A stretch of 64,000 nt of DNA from Micrasema longulum (Eukaryota; Arthropoda; Insecta; Trichoptera; Brachycentridae): positions 124,001 through 188,000 of the forward strand of contig JAGVSM010002731.1 of NCBI GenBank assembly GCA_022494885.1, read 5' to 3'. Positions 21,777-33,493 of the stretch are shown here, piece after piece; position 1 is the first letter of the stretch; every line of letters begins with the position of its first letter. The notes beneath the pieces are model-generated. The model had not been told where the DNA came from. It worked only from the letters and a program-made list of their open reading frames with translations, and ran no database searches. A program made the position numbers and the translations under genes.

Positions 21777-23287
21777 GGTATTGCAAGCAAAGACAGCAAA
21801 CTCCCGTTTTGGTGCCTTCGAGAAAAATAACAAAAACTGCAACACTGATGCCAAAGAGAGTCTTTATGTTAGATATGTTATTTTCGCTGAACCTAAACTT
21901 TAAGAAACTAATAAATTATCTTTAAAAGAAACACGAATTCAAAAAACTTACTGAATATTTGTATAGCACGGCCATTTTGAAAATTTAAATCTCAAGCCTA
22001 TCATTGGTCGAATAAAATGGCTGATGGATATTGCTATGTTTGCTTAACACTTTTTTCAAGCCATCTGAAGTATGATTTTAAACTACATTTGCAACTCAAC
22101 TTCATTCATATTTAATACGTGTACACTAGCGCATTATGCATTTCGGTAAGGACTAGAGACTCATGCATTCTGCAACGTGTTATGGGTAAATCAAAAGCAT
22201 TAAACCTGGCTACGTCTGGACTTGAGCGTTAAACCACCCGACGGCTGATAACTTCCGAACAGTATAAACTGAAGCCAAACTTGTTCTGAGGAACAAAGAT
22301 TACATTCTCCGCATCATACTGTATACGGTACCCAAACCCATACGGTACACGGGTCTTGTCAGACACAATCCGCTGAATTAAACTATTTGCTACCTGGAAG
22401 TATGAGATAGCCGAGTTTAACGGTCTGCTTTGGGCTTTGGTTTAAGGAAACACGAACTGAAGTTACCTCACAACTTTTTGACTTACATCCCTTTGTGTTT
22501 GAATTAGCGAATTTCTTGAAATATTAAAACACATAAATTATGGTCAAACTTAATAAACATTCTTATTTTCATTTTATGGCGATTTTCTGCATACATATAA
22601 TTATAACATCAATTATATTTTTTATTTATTGAAATCTGGAGATCCTCATATTTTTTTCATTATATTTTCTGTTTTTTTTTTTACTTAGTACGTTTTTTTA
22701 CTACGCATTTTAATATATTTTTAATGTGGTTTTTTTCAAACATTTTTTTTACTATGTTTTTACCACGTTTACTATCTTTTTCTTAAAACATTGATTTGAA
22801 TTCATTTGTTTAATGTATTGATTCTTGTTTATATATTTTTACTGTCTTAGAACAGGGTGAATAATCCTAGTTGGGGACAGTCAAAGTAACTTTGTCTAAA
22901 TGTACAAATTTATGTATACGAATTTAATTTAATTTTTAATATTTTATATATATTTTCGACACTGGACACTTGTGCAATATTTACACACATGTCCACCCTC
23001 ATTCCAATAAAACACCCACTCACCCACCCTCTCACTCACTTACACTCACACAAACACACTAGTATGCATTGTACGTGTAGTGAATGTATTTCTGTGGATA
23101 TCTGTCATTGGTTTTATTCTCTGTATATTTTATTTGTTATATTTTTGTTACATGTATTACTGTTGAAATCCCCAATAAATAATAATTTATTTTTTTTAAA
23201 TATAAATAAAAATTATATCGAAATAAAATTTCATTTCATTTTAAAATTATGTTTTTTATAAAGTAACAATTTTTTTTATACGTTATA
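21777..23287. other. Non-coding; GC-richer stretch 22120-22480
   Basis: No gene is recognised. The stretch 22120-22480 has near-average base composition and a repeated ATACGGTAC (22323 and 22341). Neither strand gave a recognisable protein, though an old transposon scrap is possible. CT/CA-rich simple sequence lies at about 22990-23060. Confidence 0.35.
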
Positions 23288-23345
23288 AATTAAATATACT
23301 TGATACACTTTCACTTATTTATTTGACTAATTAGCGCTTTATTTT
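23288..23345 (+). repeat. Half-copy of the 44-kb foldback element
   Basis: ACTTGATACACTTTCACTTA then TTTGACTAATTAGCGCTTTA aligns with the left arm of the foldback at 43985-44035. The partner arm is absent. Confidence 0.5.
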
Positions 23346-24329
23346 ATAAAATAACTTCCATAAATTCCATAAAGAATTATCAATAAATAACATTGCTAGA
23401 AAATAGGAATCTAGTTGTGGTTCGAACCTTGCACCTCGATACGTGAGTCCGTGATAATGGGATCATTACCTGGTTTAAATCTAAGACTCTTCAATAAGAT
23501 TGACACATGTTTAAATTTGCATAACTTTTATTTATGAATGTCTAAATAGTACCTGGCAGTAATTTGGCGAAAGTTGTAAGAATGTCAATAAAATATTAGA
23601 ACTAAATAAATTTTATTTGTGTATTTTAGATATAAATTTAAGTGATTTTTTTAAAAGGAAATTCACTCTGTTATTTACACTCCACACCCCAGTAGACTTT
23701 AAACATACATCGATCTAGAGTTATGAGTAAATTACTGAAGTTTGTACTATTTGCTTGCATGCAATTAATAAGCTAAATTTCTGTTTGAGTTTCAAAATAT
23801 TATTTTTATCACGGATCATCTTTTGAATATTCTCCAGAAGAGCTTTACAAATATTTATTATTTTAAAACAACAAATAAGTCGTTCTTGAAACGATTTCCT
23901 TTATCACAATTCCAAACTAGAAAGCGTTCTTAGAATGCCTCCATGCAAACTGAAGGTAACAAAATATTTAACAGTATGCCGCTTTATTATTTAAAATATT
24001 TCTACTGGAATGCAGTACAAAGGCTTAACTCTTTACAGACAACTGAGGAATTTACCCCTCTCCTCTCTTCAACCCCTATTTCCCTCTACCCTCTTCGTAT
24101 TATCTGGTCGGGTCTTGTCAAGAGGGATGCTTGTTAAGTTGTTACCTTTCGTAATTAAAAGATTGAATTACATCGTTAGAGAACATTACACCTGGAGAAA
24201 ATTAACCTTTGATTATATTCAGACCCTAAATAGGCTGCAGGTCGGGTCATATTATTATTGATTGATTACTGAAATACCAATTAGCTTAGTTTAAAGCGAT
24301 TTGGTAATTAATTTTAAAACCTTAAGTAA
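23346..24329. other. Non-coding, nothing recognised
   Basis: GTTCGAACC at about 23423 resembles a tRNA box B, but no matching box A or stem set was found. The rest is plain A+T-rich DNA. Confidence 0.4.
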
Positions 24330-24550
24330 AACGTAGCTGCATTGGTACACCAATCGCAGCATATCTTGATCATTTTCGTTACATGAAGGTAAGATGAACA
24401 GTCTTACGGTTCAGGTGCCAGTCCAGGGACTATCAAATTTTGTAGTGGAAAAACACCTTTTGACATAAATATTTCGTGTCAACCAAATCGGAACCTGAGA
24501 TCTCTTGTATGGTAGGCAAACACGCTGACCACTATACCACGAAACTGGTA
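24330..24550 (-). mobile_element. tRNA-derived SINE (SINE-1), near full length
   Basis: The minus strand reads CGTGGTATAGTGGTCAGCGT as the tRNA-like head with box A, TTTGCCTACCATAC, a box B near 24490 reading CAGGTTCCGATTTGG, then GTTGACACGAAATATT, the conserved CTGGCACCTGAACCGTAAGA, TTACCTTCATGTAACGAAAA and CTGCGATTGGTGTACCAATG. It is one of the three best copies. TGGTATAGTGG is a good box A. Confidence 0.85.
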
Positions 24551-25019
24551 TAGGTAATAAAAAGGCAACTGAATTAATACTTTATTTATTTTAATTGAGA
24601 TGGTGTATTAAAATTAGTTTTAATTTTTTTTTTTTTTCCGATGTGATAATAATTCAACTTTTTGTTTTATAATCGTGTTTAAATGAACATCTTTTTCTAA
24701 ATATTTGCTTTTTTCCCTCTATCATGTGAAAAATAACAAATGGGTTTCTTTAAATACCATTATTTTAGATTCATAACTCATTTTTTATTAAAAAATCACT
24801 TTTATAAATTTTTTATCACATTGTTTACTATCCGAAACGTCGACGAATAAAAAATGTAAAAAAACTTGGCTAAAATCAGGTTATTACTGACATTTTTTTG
24901 TGTATTTGTAAGATAGATATTTATTTTCCCCCTGTATTACTCACATATTTATTTTAACGGTTTTTCATACATTTTACAGTTATCAACAGTATTTTGAGTT
25001 TGTCCAAATTTTTGTAGCA
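24551..25019. other. Non-coding, nothing recognised
   Basis: A+T-rich spacer. Confidence 0.45.
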
Positions 25020-25420
25020 TTTTGTAACATCAACAGATAAAAGAATTGAAGGAATATAGATGTTCACATAAGGGCAGAATGGTGAATGTTACGCAGTGTG
25101 TAAAGTGCCTACTTAAACCAGTCATTGACAGGTCATAAGCCCTGTAGATGTCTGGACTTCTATATTACCTTCTCCTAAATGTTTTTCATATCTGTTGTAA
25201 TATGTTAATATAAACGTCCCCCCCGGGGAGTTGAATCCAGACCTTGTCTACAAAATTAGGAAAAACTTAAAATATTGTTGATAAATCCACCTGGTCCATG
25301 AAGAAGTATGGAAATTGAAAAAAATAACATTTTCAGGCGTTGCCTAGTATGTGGGTGAAATAATTCAATTCGATTTAATCTCACTCGGATTAATTAAGGT
25401 TTCAGCTGTTTAACTTCACA
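25020..25420 (+). repeat. R-A repeat, first unit of a tandem pair
   Basis: The unit runs from AACATCAACAGATAAAAGAA through TGTTACGCAGTGTGTAAAG, CATTGACAGGTCATAAGCCC and TCTGTTGTAATATGTTAAT. A less conserved section (GAGTTGAATCCAGACCTTG, TTTTCAGGCGTTGCCTAGTA) follows, and the next unit then begins. This gives a unit of about 400 bp. The 37-kb copy shares the TTGCCTAGTA section, so that part belongs to the repeat. Confidence 0.78.
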
Positions 25421-25860
25421 AACATCAACAGATGAAATAATTGAAGGAATATAGATATTCAAATTTGAAAAAAAAAATTACAGGCGCCGTGGCGCAGTTG
25501 GTTAGACGGCTTTCTTTGAAACTGGCGTCGTGGGTTCGATTCCCGTCAGTTGCAAGAAAAGAATCCAAGAAAGATTTTTTTCTCAATTGGTCTGGGTGTT
25601 GTGGTGTATTTTTCATTACCTCCTTCCATATCCCATCTATCTCACCTGCTGACAAGCCTCAAAATAGAGGCTTAGCGGGTTATTCCTTTAAAAAAAATAA
25701 AAATATGGGCAAAATGGTGAATGTTACACAGTGTGTAACGTGGCTACTTAAACCAGCCATTGACAGGTCATAAGCCCTGTAGATGCCTAGACTTCTATAT
25801 TACCCTTTCTTAAATGTTCTTCATCTCTGTTGTAATATGTTTTATAGTTATGATATTTGT
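25421..25860 (+). repeat. R-A repeat, second tandem unit, split by a SINE
   Basis: It starts AACATCAACAGATGAAATAA/TTGAAGGAATATAG, is interrupted at about 25465-25695, and resumes ATGGGCAAAATGGTGAATGT, TTACACAGTGTGTAA and GCCATTGACAGGTCATAAGC. Comparison with unit 1 shows that the interruption is an insertion. Confidence 0.82.
25472..25692 (+). mobile_element. tRNA-derived SINE (SINE-2), intact head, nested in R-A
   Basis: The head has a canonical box A (TGGCGCAGTTGG at about 25491) and box B (GGGTTCGATTCCC at about 25531) 40 bp apart, as in a real tRNA, and GCGCCGTGGCGCAG at its start. A non-tRNA body of about 130 bp follows, with TCACCTGCTGACAAGCCTC and GGCTTAGCGGGTTATTCC, then an A-rich tail. 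It differs from SINE-1 throughout. The clean boxes and nesting suggest that it is younger than its host repeat. The acceptor-stem ends do not pair well, so it is not a working tRNA. Confidence 0.85.
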
Positions 25861-27384
25861 AATTTAAAAGTATTTAGAGTATTTTGTCGCCTGATCTGTC
25901 AAGTTGAAGATCCTGGGACCTTCCACTGAATAATGCGTATTTTCCAAAGTCGTTCTGTTATTTTATAAAGATAAATTCAAGTAAAAAAAATATCTCACTA
26001 TGTTTTTTCTTGTTTTTATTCGTAATTTAATAATAATATTTAAAACATTTTATTCGTCAACTTGACCACTAGGGTCCCATTTGGTTAAAGTAAACACAAA
26101 ATTATATTTCACGAGTAGGGAGTAGGGATATAGGTCTAACTAAATATTAAGTATACTTTCAATGTGTGAGGGGCTGGTCGAATTAGTCTAACAAGCCGTG
26201 GATGATTTATTTGGAAAGGATAATCGTCCTGCCTGTGTGCTGTGCTATGGCGTAATCCTTGGATCCGAATTTCTAATACCAGGATCATGAACAAACGCTC
26301 ACTTGCTATTTTGGGTGGACGTTTTGACGGCTGTTCGAGACGAGATAATAATAAATACTCTGACACATATTTACTGGATTTAAATACAAAGTTTTATCCC
26401 ATTTCCACAAGATTCAGACAACTGCGTCACTTGAAATTATGTAGTGCAAATCAAAATTTGCAATTATAAATAAATAACTATAGTTTATTGGTTCCTTTAA
26501 TTAGTAATTACAAATTATACTCGTATCTTTATTATTTCAAAACTTAACAAATAATAATGAAAAAACACAGTTATTATTGTACATATTATATATGTACGTT
26601 CATCGTTATTAACTATTTTGTTATATTATTAAATGCGTACGTTTTAAAATTCGGAGATGTTTTTAGCATCTCCAAAAGACTTAATGAAATATGAAAGAAT
26701 TTTTTATTTCAATTTTAAAAAAGTGTAATATTTTACTTTTCTTATATTTTTTCGACGTCCGTTAACAATGGCTTATTTTATTTTTTTAAAGTGAATTGTT
26801 ACTCAAATCAACGTAAAAAGGCTTTTTTTTTAAACAATGTGAACGTATTTTACTTTACGCAACATATAAATATTAACTATCTAAGCATGCAAATTATAAA
26901 ACTGAAAAAAAAAACAGAATACGGCCAGCACCTATATTGATAATAATATTGGGCTGATTTAGCGCCATTCTTGTGAAAAATCACCTCATGCGTGCTTTAT
27001 AGTTTTACCGTAAACTTAAATTTTGACTAAGCTAACATTACACATAAAATTTTATGATTTTTAAATTGAGGGTATGATAAACGAAAAAAGTCATATTTCA
27101 GTTGAGATCGAAACTGACTGGGAATGGACTGTGTATTATTTGTAAGTGTAAAGGCAATTGGTTCCAGGCAGTGTTTGGCCAGCGCCCGATTTCGACAAGT
27201 TTTTATCTGCCTGAATCACGTGCTGATGCTAAGAGACCTAAGAAAAGCGATATTTATATATTATAACAACAAAGTAGAAAAAAAACGAAAAGAAAAACGG
27301 TGGTGATTATTTTTGATGATATTTAATGTTTTGTGATTTCCTTTATCACAAATATAAATTTACACAAAACTTAAACAAACCATC
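25861..27384. other. Non-coding; candidate regulatory stretch 26160-26360
   Basis: No gene is recognised. The stretch 26160-26360 is GC-richer and carries GGATAATC, GTAATCCTTGGATCC and GAATTAGTC, which resemble K50 homeodomain (Otx/Bicoid-type) sites. Repeat D occurs at 26957-27000. A CACGTG E-box lies at about 27219. These are motif resemblances only. Confidence 0.3.
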
Positions 27385-28115
27385 AAGTCGTTTCCCCGTA
27401 AGTGTAGGCAGATAGGATAGAATGCCAAAGCGCTCTATCTTTGCACACAGATATCGCTTATTTTACATTCATACATCTTCTCATGCACGCGCGCTGATTA
27501 TTCCGACTTTTAACATGTCTATTTTCAAGCATTTGTTGGATTTGGTCATGCCCTGTCTTGCTAGGTCTTCTTCCATTTTTGCATTCACCAATATTTGCAT
27601 TGTAAAAAAATTAAGCTGTTCTTTCGCTGTTCGTTCACTCTACATGTCCAAACCAACTCACAGCTCCTTTCTTGATTTTGTCGATGGTGCTTAATTCAGC
27701 TTTACATAATGTACGAATCTCAACATTTGTGCATCTGTCGTAAATAGTTTTACCACACATTCGCCTGAGAGATCACATTTCAACAGCATCAGCCTACTTT
27801 CATCCCTATTTTTCCAAGTCCATACTTCGCTCCCATACATCAGGTTCGAGACCAGGACTCCATTGTAAACTGTTAATTCTGCCTCTTGCGACCAACATTT
27901 ATTTGCCAAGGTTGATTTCAGTACACCGTTTACACTATTTCTAACGCTCACTCTCCTTTCCATATCTTTCTGTCATTTCATTTCTAGTAAACATACTTCC
28001 CAGATACACAATTCTTCTACCTATGTTAGTATAGCCTCATTTACAGTGATTTCACATTTAGTCTTACTTTCATTTCTTTCGAAAACCATCACATTCGATT
28101 TATCGACATTCATCA
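27385..28115 (-). mobile_element. Non-LTR RT C-terminal part, 'WFGHVERMD' family
   Basis: The minus strand reads DKSNVMVFERNESKTKCEIT, VNEAILT, a stop or shift, MERRVSVRNSVNGVLKSTL, WSQEAELTVYNGVLVSNLMY, GSEVWTW, MLLKCDLSGECVV, and then the downstream WFGHVER and ARVHEKMYEC blocks with several stops. The order 'K..VMVFER ... R.S...VNG.L ... LYGSE.W ... WFGHV' is typical of a widespread invertebrate non-LTR group. It is the longest of five copies here. Confidence 0.85.
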
Positions 28116-28580
28116 GCAAAAAATAAAATGAATAAATATTTAAGTAATAAAAGAAATAAGTAAATAATTTAATAAATTGCTTCCCTTGCATACATCGTAG
28201 ACTTCTGTTACCAAGAATTGCGAAATTGCAGAAAAGTTTATAAACTATATACAATAACCTATTGTGTTGATTAAACGGAAGAGTTGACAAAATACGCCCT
28301 AAGAAATAAGGACTTTGGATTAAATTGCTCGAAAATTTGAAGAGAAAAAACAGATCATAGAAAGTATGCAAACTTCCTAAGATACCTGATATGATGATTT
28401 TATTATATAATTGACGGTCGAGATAATACTGTATTGATGTATGAACTGTTCGCACTTCATTTAAAAAATAAAACATTCAACGGTGTGTAATTAAATAATT
28501 TATTTATTTTACTAATTTTTATTTTCTTTTATTCAGGAAACATACAGTACAGTTACAAAGTTTAATATTTTACACAATTG
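28116..28580. other. Mostly non-coding; possible element 3' end at 28485-28570
   Basis: A minus-strand frame that enters from the RT fragment continues to 28476 without family resemblance and is probably chance. TTTTATTCAGGAAACATACA at about 28528 also occurs, nearly the same, at 50335-50356, each beside a T/A-rich repeat. This suggests a minus-strand retrotransposon tail. Confidence 0.35.
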
Positions 28581-29399
28581 GACTTAATTCTAATGGACCA
28601 GTGAAGTTTCCATATTAAAAAGCAATTAAATGTAATGTTAATTATGAAAGTATAAAAAAGAGAAGGAAAAAGAAAACATAAATGAAAGTTGTTTAAAAAT
28701 TAAAATTTAAGTGAAAAAAATATATTTTAAGGTTTGTAGTTTGTAGTGAGTATTTACAAATGGAAATAATATTAAAAATGAAGGAAAATTTGTAAGAGTA
28801 ATTAAGAATTAAGAATGGAAATAAAGAATGAAAAACATGCTCAGATGTAAAAATAAAATAAAATAGTAATAACATTTTTTTTAAAAAAAGGAAAAACATA
28901 AACAGATATTTATTTTAAGAGATTCAAAGAAACGATGAGAAGAATCTTTAAGTGAAATATAAGACAGTAAATTTAAATTTAGGTCAATTTAAAAAACATT
29001 TTCAAAATTAATGACACATAGTAAGAGCAGCAATATATTGATTTTATTAACATATATAATATAAGTGATTAAAAGCAGTTTAAAAGTATAAAAAGTATAA
29101 AAACATGCCAATGGCAGCAGATAAAAAAGAAAAAATAAAGAAGGAATAACAAGTATAGCAAGTAATCATTTAAAATTTGAAAAAGCAATATAAGGAGAAG
29201 ATTTTAAACCAAACCAACCATAATGTGCTTTTAATATGTTTATGTTACTATAGTAAGTAAACTTTAAATTGGTAAACTGTTTTCTAAAAAGCCCTTTCCT
29301 TTACTACAAAGTAGTTCCATGTAAATGTGACATGAATTTAAAAAAAAAAAAATTCAAACATCGCCAAAGGGCAAAGAAAACTTGTGAAAAATTACATTT
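28581..29399. other. Non-coding, A-rich
   Basis: Purine-rich low-complexity DNA. No feature supported. Confidence 0.5.
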
Positions 29400-29520
29400 C
29401 TGCCAATACTTCAACGGCCTTCGCACGCACGCACGTAAGGTTCCGGGTTTGATTCCCAATTAGAACACAAAAATGTGTTTTTTTTTAGCCTGTGTGATCT
29501 GATAATTGGATCTCTCGGCC
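29400..29520 (+). mobile_element. Possible degraded tRNA-SINE
   Basis: GGTTCCGGGTTTGATTCCCA resembles a tRNA box B, followed by non-tRNA text. No convincing box A is seen 40-50 bp upstream, so this is weak. Confidence 0.25.
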
Positions 29521-29670
29521 AGATGCAAAAAAAGTAATTAAAAATAAAAATAAAAATTATGGTATTAAGTTTATGGTTTCTCGTCTGAAGATTCAAATAT
29601 GCCATTGTAAATTAAAGGGTCAGATGAGAAAATTTTTTGCCGTAAATATAAAAGTTAAATGACTATAAAG

Positions 29671-29700
29671 CAGCGGTTTCCAACCTTATTGCTGGATTTT
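29671..29700 (+). mobile_element. Possible hAT-type transposon left end
   Basis: CAGCGGTTTCCAACCTTATT resembles the CAGnGGTTCnCAACC start of many hAT elements. No matching right end or 8-bp target duplication was found. Confidence 0.3.
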
Positions 29701-30007
29701 TTTGGTGTAAGTCTTTATAGATTCAAAAGTTACTAAGATAGACCGGATCTTGTCTTGAGGTAGTAATTTTGAGTTTTTTTGTCCTAGCTTTAATTTAATT
29801 TAGTTGTATTTTATTTTATAGTGCCTGTATTTATTATAAAAAATTGTATTTACCATTGTTAGAATTAACTACATAAGTCCACCAAATAAATAAATTCTAC
29901 GTCTTCCCAAAAAAAAACATTTTTGCCGCGCCTTCCTATCTTTTTTTTTTTAAGTTATAATAATATATTCACGTTTTAAATCATATATTACAATATAAAC
30001 ACTTGTT

Positions 30008-30215
30008 TTTACAAGTTTATATTTGAAGCAATAACTTTGTGATTATTCATTATAAAAAATAATAAAAACAACTTTGTTTTTAACCACTAATTTTCGATAA
30101 AAATAAAAAAAGGAATCAATTCATTAGTTACGTAAACCTTGACGAAAAAGCTTGTTGTTCTAATTTTTTTTACTTGTTTTTACAATTAACATAATAACAA
30201 AGTGGTTATGCTATA
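30008..30215. repeat. Diverged copy of the 13.8-kb inverted-repeat element
   Basis: AACAACTTTGTTTTTAACCA plus CTAATTTT is shared with 13797-13825. TTTATATTTGAAGCAATAAC at about 30016 matches the inverted right end near 13930. AAACCTTGACGAAAAAGCTTG resembles the central motif, but the GAAAC partner is lost. Confidence 0.45.
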
Positions 30216-33190
30216 ACATATACGTTCATGTATATTTATTTTCAAAGATAGTACATAATCTTAAAATTGTATATCGTTATATTTCTGAAAAACTTTAACT
30301 GGATGTATGAATTATTTTGATATTTTATTATTTATATAAATCAAAAAAAGTGTGTAAAAAAATGCTCTCGTCTTATCATCACAGCTATATTACGTCATAA
30401 AAATGTACAATGGTATTAAATTATTCATTTCTGATAATTACAATATATTGTCAAAATCGAATCGCTCTAAGTAAAATCTGTCAATCCGTTCCGAAGGCAT
30501 AATGCCCACGAGGATTTACTCCCTAAAACAAATAGACCAAAATGTATGAGCGTGAACAAGTATGTATAAGGGTGTTTGCGTGTGTGTATCTGGTGTGTAA
30601 TTATATCATCCTGTACAAATACCATTGCACGAGACGTTGTAGGTGATTTGCTCCAAGGGAGGGTCCAGAGGAACGAATGATAGGGGTCTTATACAAATAC
30701 TGGCAATTTAGAGCGCCACTGGCTAATCTGGTACACCTGGCTCATAATAAATTTATTATATCTGTTTTTAAGTAATAATACTGCATACCAGATAAATGAA
30801 ATGGGTATGCTAGTATGCTTAGCACGAAATTTAATAAACTTAATAGCCGAAAACATATGCAAACATAATGAGGAAGTTTAGTGGTTTTTGATTTTATTTG
30901 TTAATAGACTATTGAATTTAGCCAATTTTTTAATTTTTATATATCGTGTTATGAGCTCTATGAGTTTTCAAAGTTTTGTATTTCTGAAATTACTCTGCAT
31001 GTGACGACGGAATTTCTCTTCTTCTTATTCTAGGTAAGTAAACCTGATATCTTTCGCAGCTCTCTTATTAAGATATTTTTTATTTATTTTTTGTACATTT
31101 TGTACATTGCTTGGACAGACTTCTCATGATCCTCACTATATGTAGCATTACTGTTCCATGTCTGACATCAAAATACTAAATTATTATAAATGAACTTGAG
31201 CACAGGATGGTATATTTTTAGAAAATTTTGAGTAAATAAAAAAATTAAATAAGGTGACTCCGGGAAGATATATTGATTTTCTAAAAACTTTCTTCATTAA
31301 TAAGATAATAATCATCAAGGAACAATCGGTTGATAAAAAATTATAGATCTAAGGTTCAAACCCATTTTTTAATAGTGAATTGTTTACTACTCCTTGAAAA
31401 TGTCTTTCAAAATCAAAACATTTAAGCAAATTGTATGAACGCGAAAATTTATATTTTATTTTTTTTTTAAATTAACAAATTTGATTATATTGTTTAGTGG
31501 GTTTTTGAAAATCTAATACAAAAATAAATTAATGTTATTTTTTATCATTTCTTATTGACGTTTGTACATATAGAATACAAATTACGCTTGTGAGTAAACA
31601 AAGAAAACCAAAAATATGAGACCCATTTCTTATTTGAAACCTTAGTTAATAAATAGTCGAATTCGGTCAATTTTTCCACGTAAGAGGTTAAAAAACTTTT
31701 TGAGAAACATATTCAACTAAAGATACACTTAATCGTATTTCATTTTTTAAAATAATTAATTACCAAAATAAAATTGAACTGTCAACTGAAATTATTATAA
31801 TAGCTTTATAAACATTAAAATAATGTATATTAGTAATAACCTACATCTACAACAAGAAATTCATGAAATCTTGTAAAAAATTGCTTTCATAATGTGTTGT
31901 ATTCACGATATTACTAAATTTATAATGCATCGAGTGTGCTTTAATGACGAGCGCGGGTACAAATTTACCCCTTATAAGCATACGTTAGAAATTTACTTGT
32001 GATAATACATATAAGCTCGCCACGCAACCTCCAGTGACGTGGGGTAGACAGTTATTGATTAAATTATTTTATCAAAACAATAATCATGATAGACACGTAC
32101 GTCCTTCGAATACTCAAAATTCCATTCAATATTTATTGGGCAAACCTTCACGCGAAATGAAGCATGAAGCTTTGATTTGTGTTTAATAAAATTATTTAAA
32201 AGCCTATTGCATCTTTCTCACTTCGATATCAGGTTTAAAAATATGTTTTGTTATAAAATATTAGTTTAACAGCAATTAAAATGGTTTTAACATGTATTTA
32301 AATAAATTACAAATACCGTTAAGTTTTTTGTAGCATGCATTTTTTAACCTACAAACTAATACAATATTATTCATTCATCTTGTTTATATGTTCCTTTACC
32401 TAGTATCTACTAACATATACTTTTGGAAAGAATAATATAATACAATAATAAAATACAACAAAAAAACATTAAAAACAAAACACAAGAAACGAAAAAATGC
32501 AGAAACTGTATTATTTATTTAATTAAACGAAGATAAATTATTAAAAATATATGATTTTTATTTTGAACCAATGGGTAGAAGAAAAAGAGGAATAAAGTGT
32601 TCACGTTCTACTTAATCGTTCGTAGATGTATTTTTGTTATTTTTTATTATTATTATTTTTACCAAAAAAAGTTTACTAACTTTAGTAATTTAATCGGAGC
32701 AGATATATTTGACAATTTTATTTTATTTAAAGCAAAAGAAAAAAACTAAAATTCATAACGCACGGTGGTTTAAAAAAAAGGAAGATAGGTGTATTTAAGT
32801 AAGAATTTGGACATGTATAAATGATAATTTTAAGAAGTTTGCACTATGTATACTTTTTTAGTCATTTTTTAGAAGCGTAAATTTGATTTGAAGTTTGTTA
32901 TACCGTATCACAACCCAAAAAATGGACCATTTCCATTTTGATTTTTAAAAAAAGAACTTAACAATGAAATTAATAAATGTATATTTCAAATACAATCAAA
33001 ACAGAAAACCTTCGAAAATCTCCAAGTGAATCTGATTTTACGTCTGTTACAAATGTCGAATAAAACACTAACTAAAGTAACACTAACTAAAATAAATATT
33101 TTTACATAACATTTTTACATAGTTATCTTATGATATCAATGTAAAAATGTCCGAAATTTCACTTAATATTGTATATTAGACATATTCTTC
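30216..33190. other. Non-coding, nothing recognised
   Basis: About 3 kb of A+T-rich DNA without recognisable coding sequence or repeats. The intervals 30480-30740 and 31930-32050 are a little GC-richer and show no clear motif. Confidence 0.45.
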
Positions 33191-33330
33191 TCACCGCCTT
33201 CAATGTAATGTCTTTGGGGCCACAATTCGTCTGGATTAAAGCTTCCAGAGTGCCAATGTGAGATAACCAAATATCAACTCAATTAGTCTACCGAAAGGGT
33301 AGAGGACTATGAATTGTGCACACTGCTACT

Positions 33331-33400
33331 TCAACTGCCAGCGGCAGTTGAAACAAAACTTGTATTTAAAAGGTCCTTATATTTTGCATTGTCTCAGTGA
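33331..33400 (+). promoter_or_regulatory. Hairpin plus possible TATA/Inr core promoter
   Basis: TCAACTGCC-AGC-GGCAGTTGA at 33331-33351 is a perfect 9-bp stem with a 3-nt loop. Twelve bases later is TATTTAAAA at 33363-33371, and TCAGTG at 33393-33398 matches the arthropod initiator at the canonical distance of about 31 bp. No exon was recognised downstream, and chance TATA motifs are common in such A+T-rich DNA. Confidence 0.22.
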
Positions 33401-33493
33401 AAAGTGCTAGAGATTTAAAAGACTTTTTAACACTCAGTATATTATAATATATTGAGTTTTTCTACTGACATTTCTTGGTGGAACTGTATTTTA

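Noticed and set aside
25485..25556. A functional tRNA gene
   Set aside because: Box A and box B are intact, but the acceptor-stem ends do not pair properly, and a non-tRNA body plus an A-rich tail follow. It is a SINE head.
28021..28476. A 151-codon minus-strand gene
   Set aside because: Its C-terminal third is part of the RT fragment (DKSNVMVFER ...). The rest has no family resemblance and an A+T-driven composition, so the frame is a chance join.
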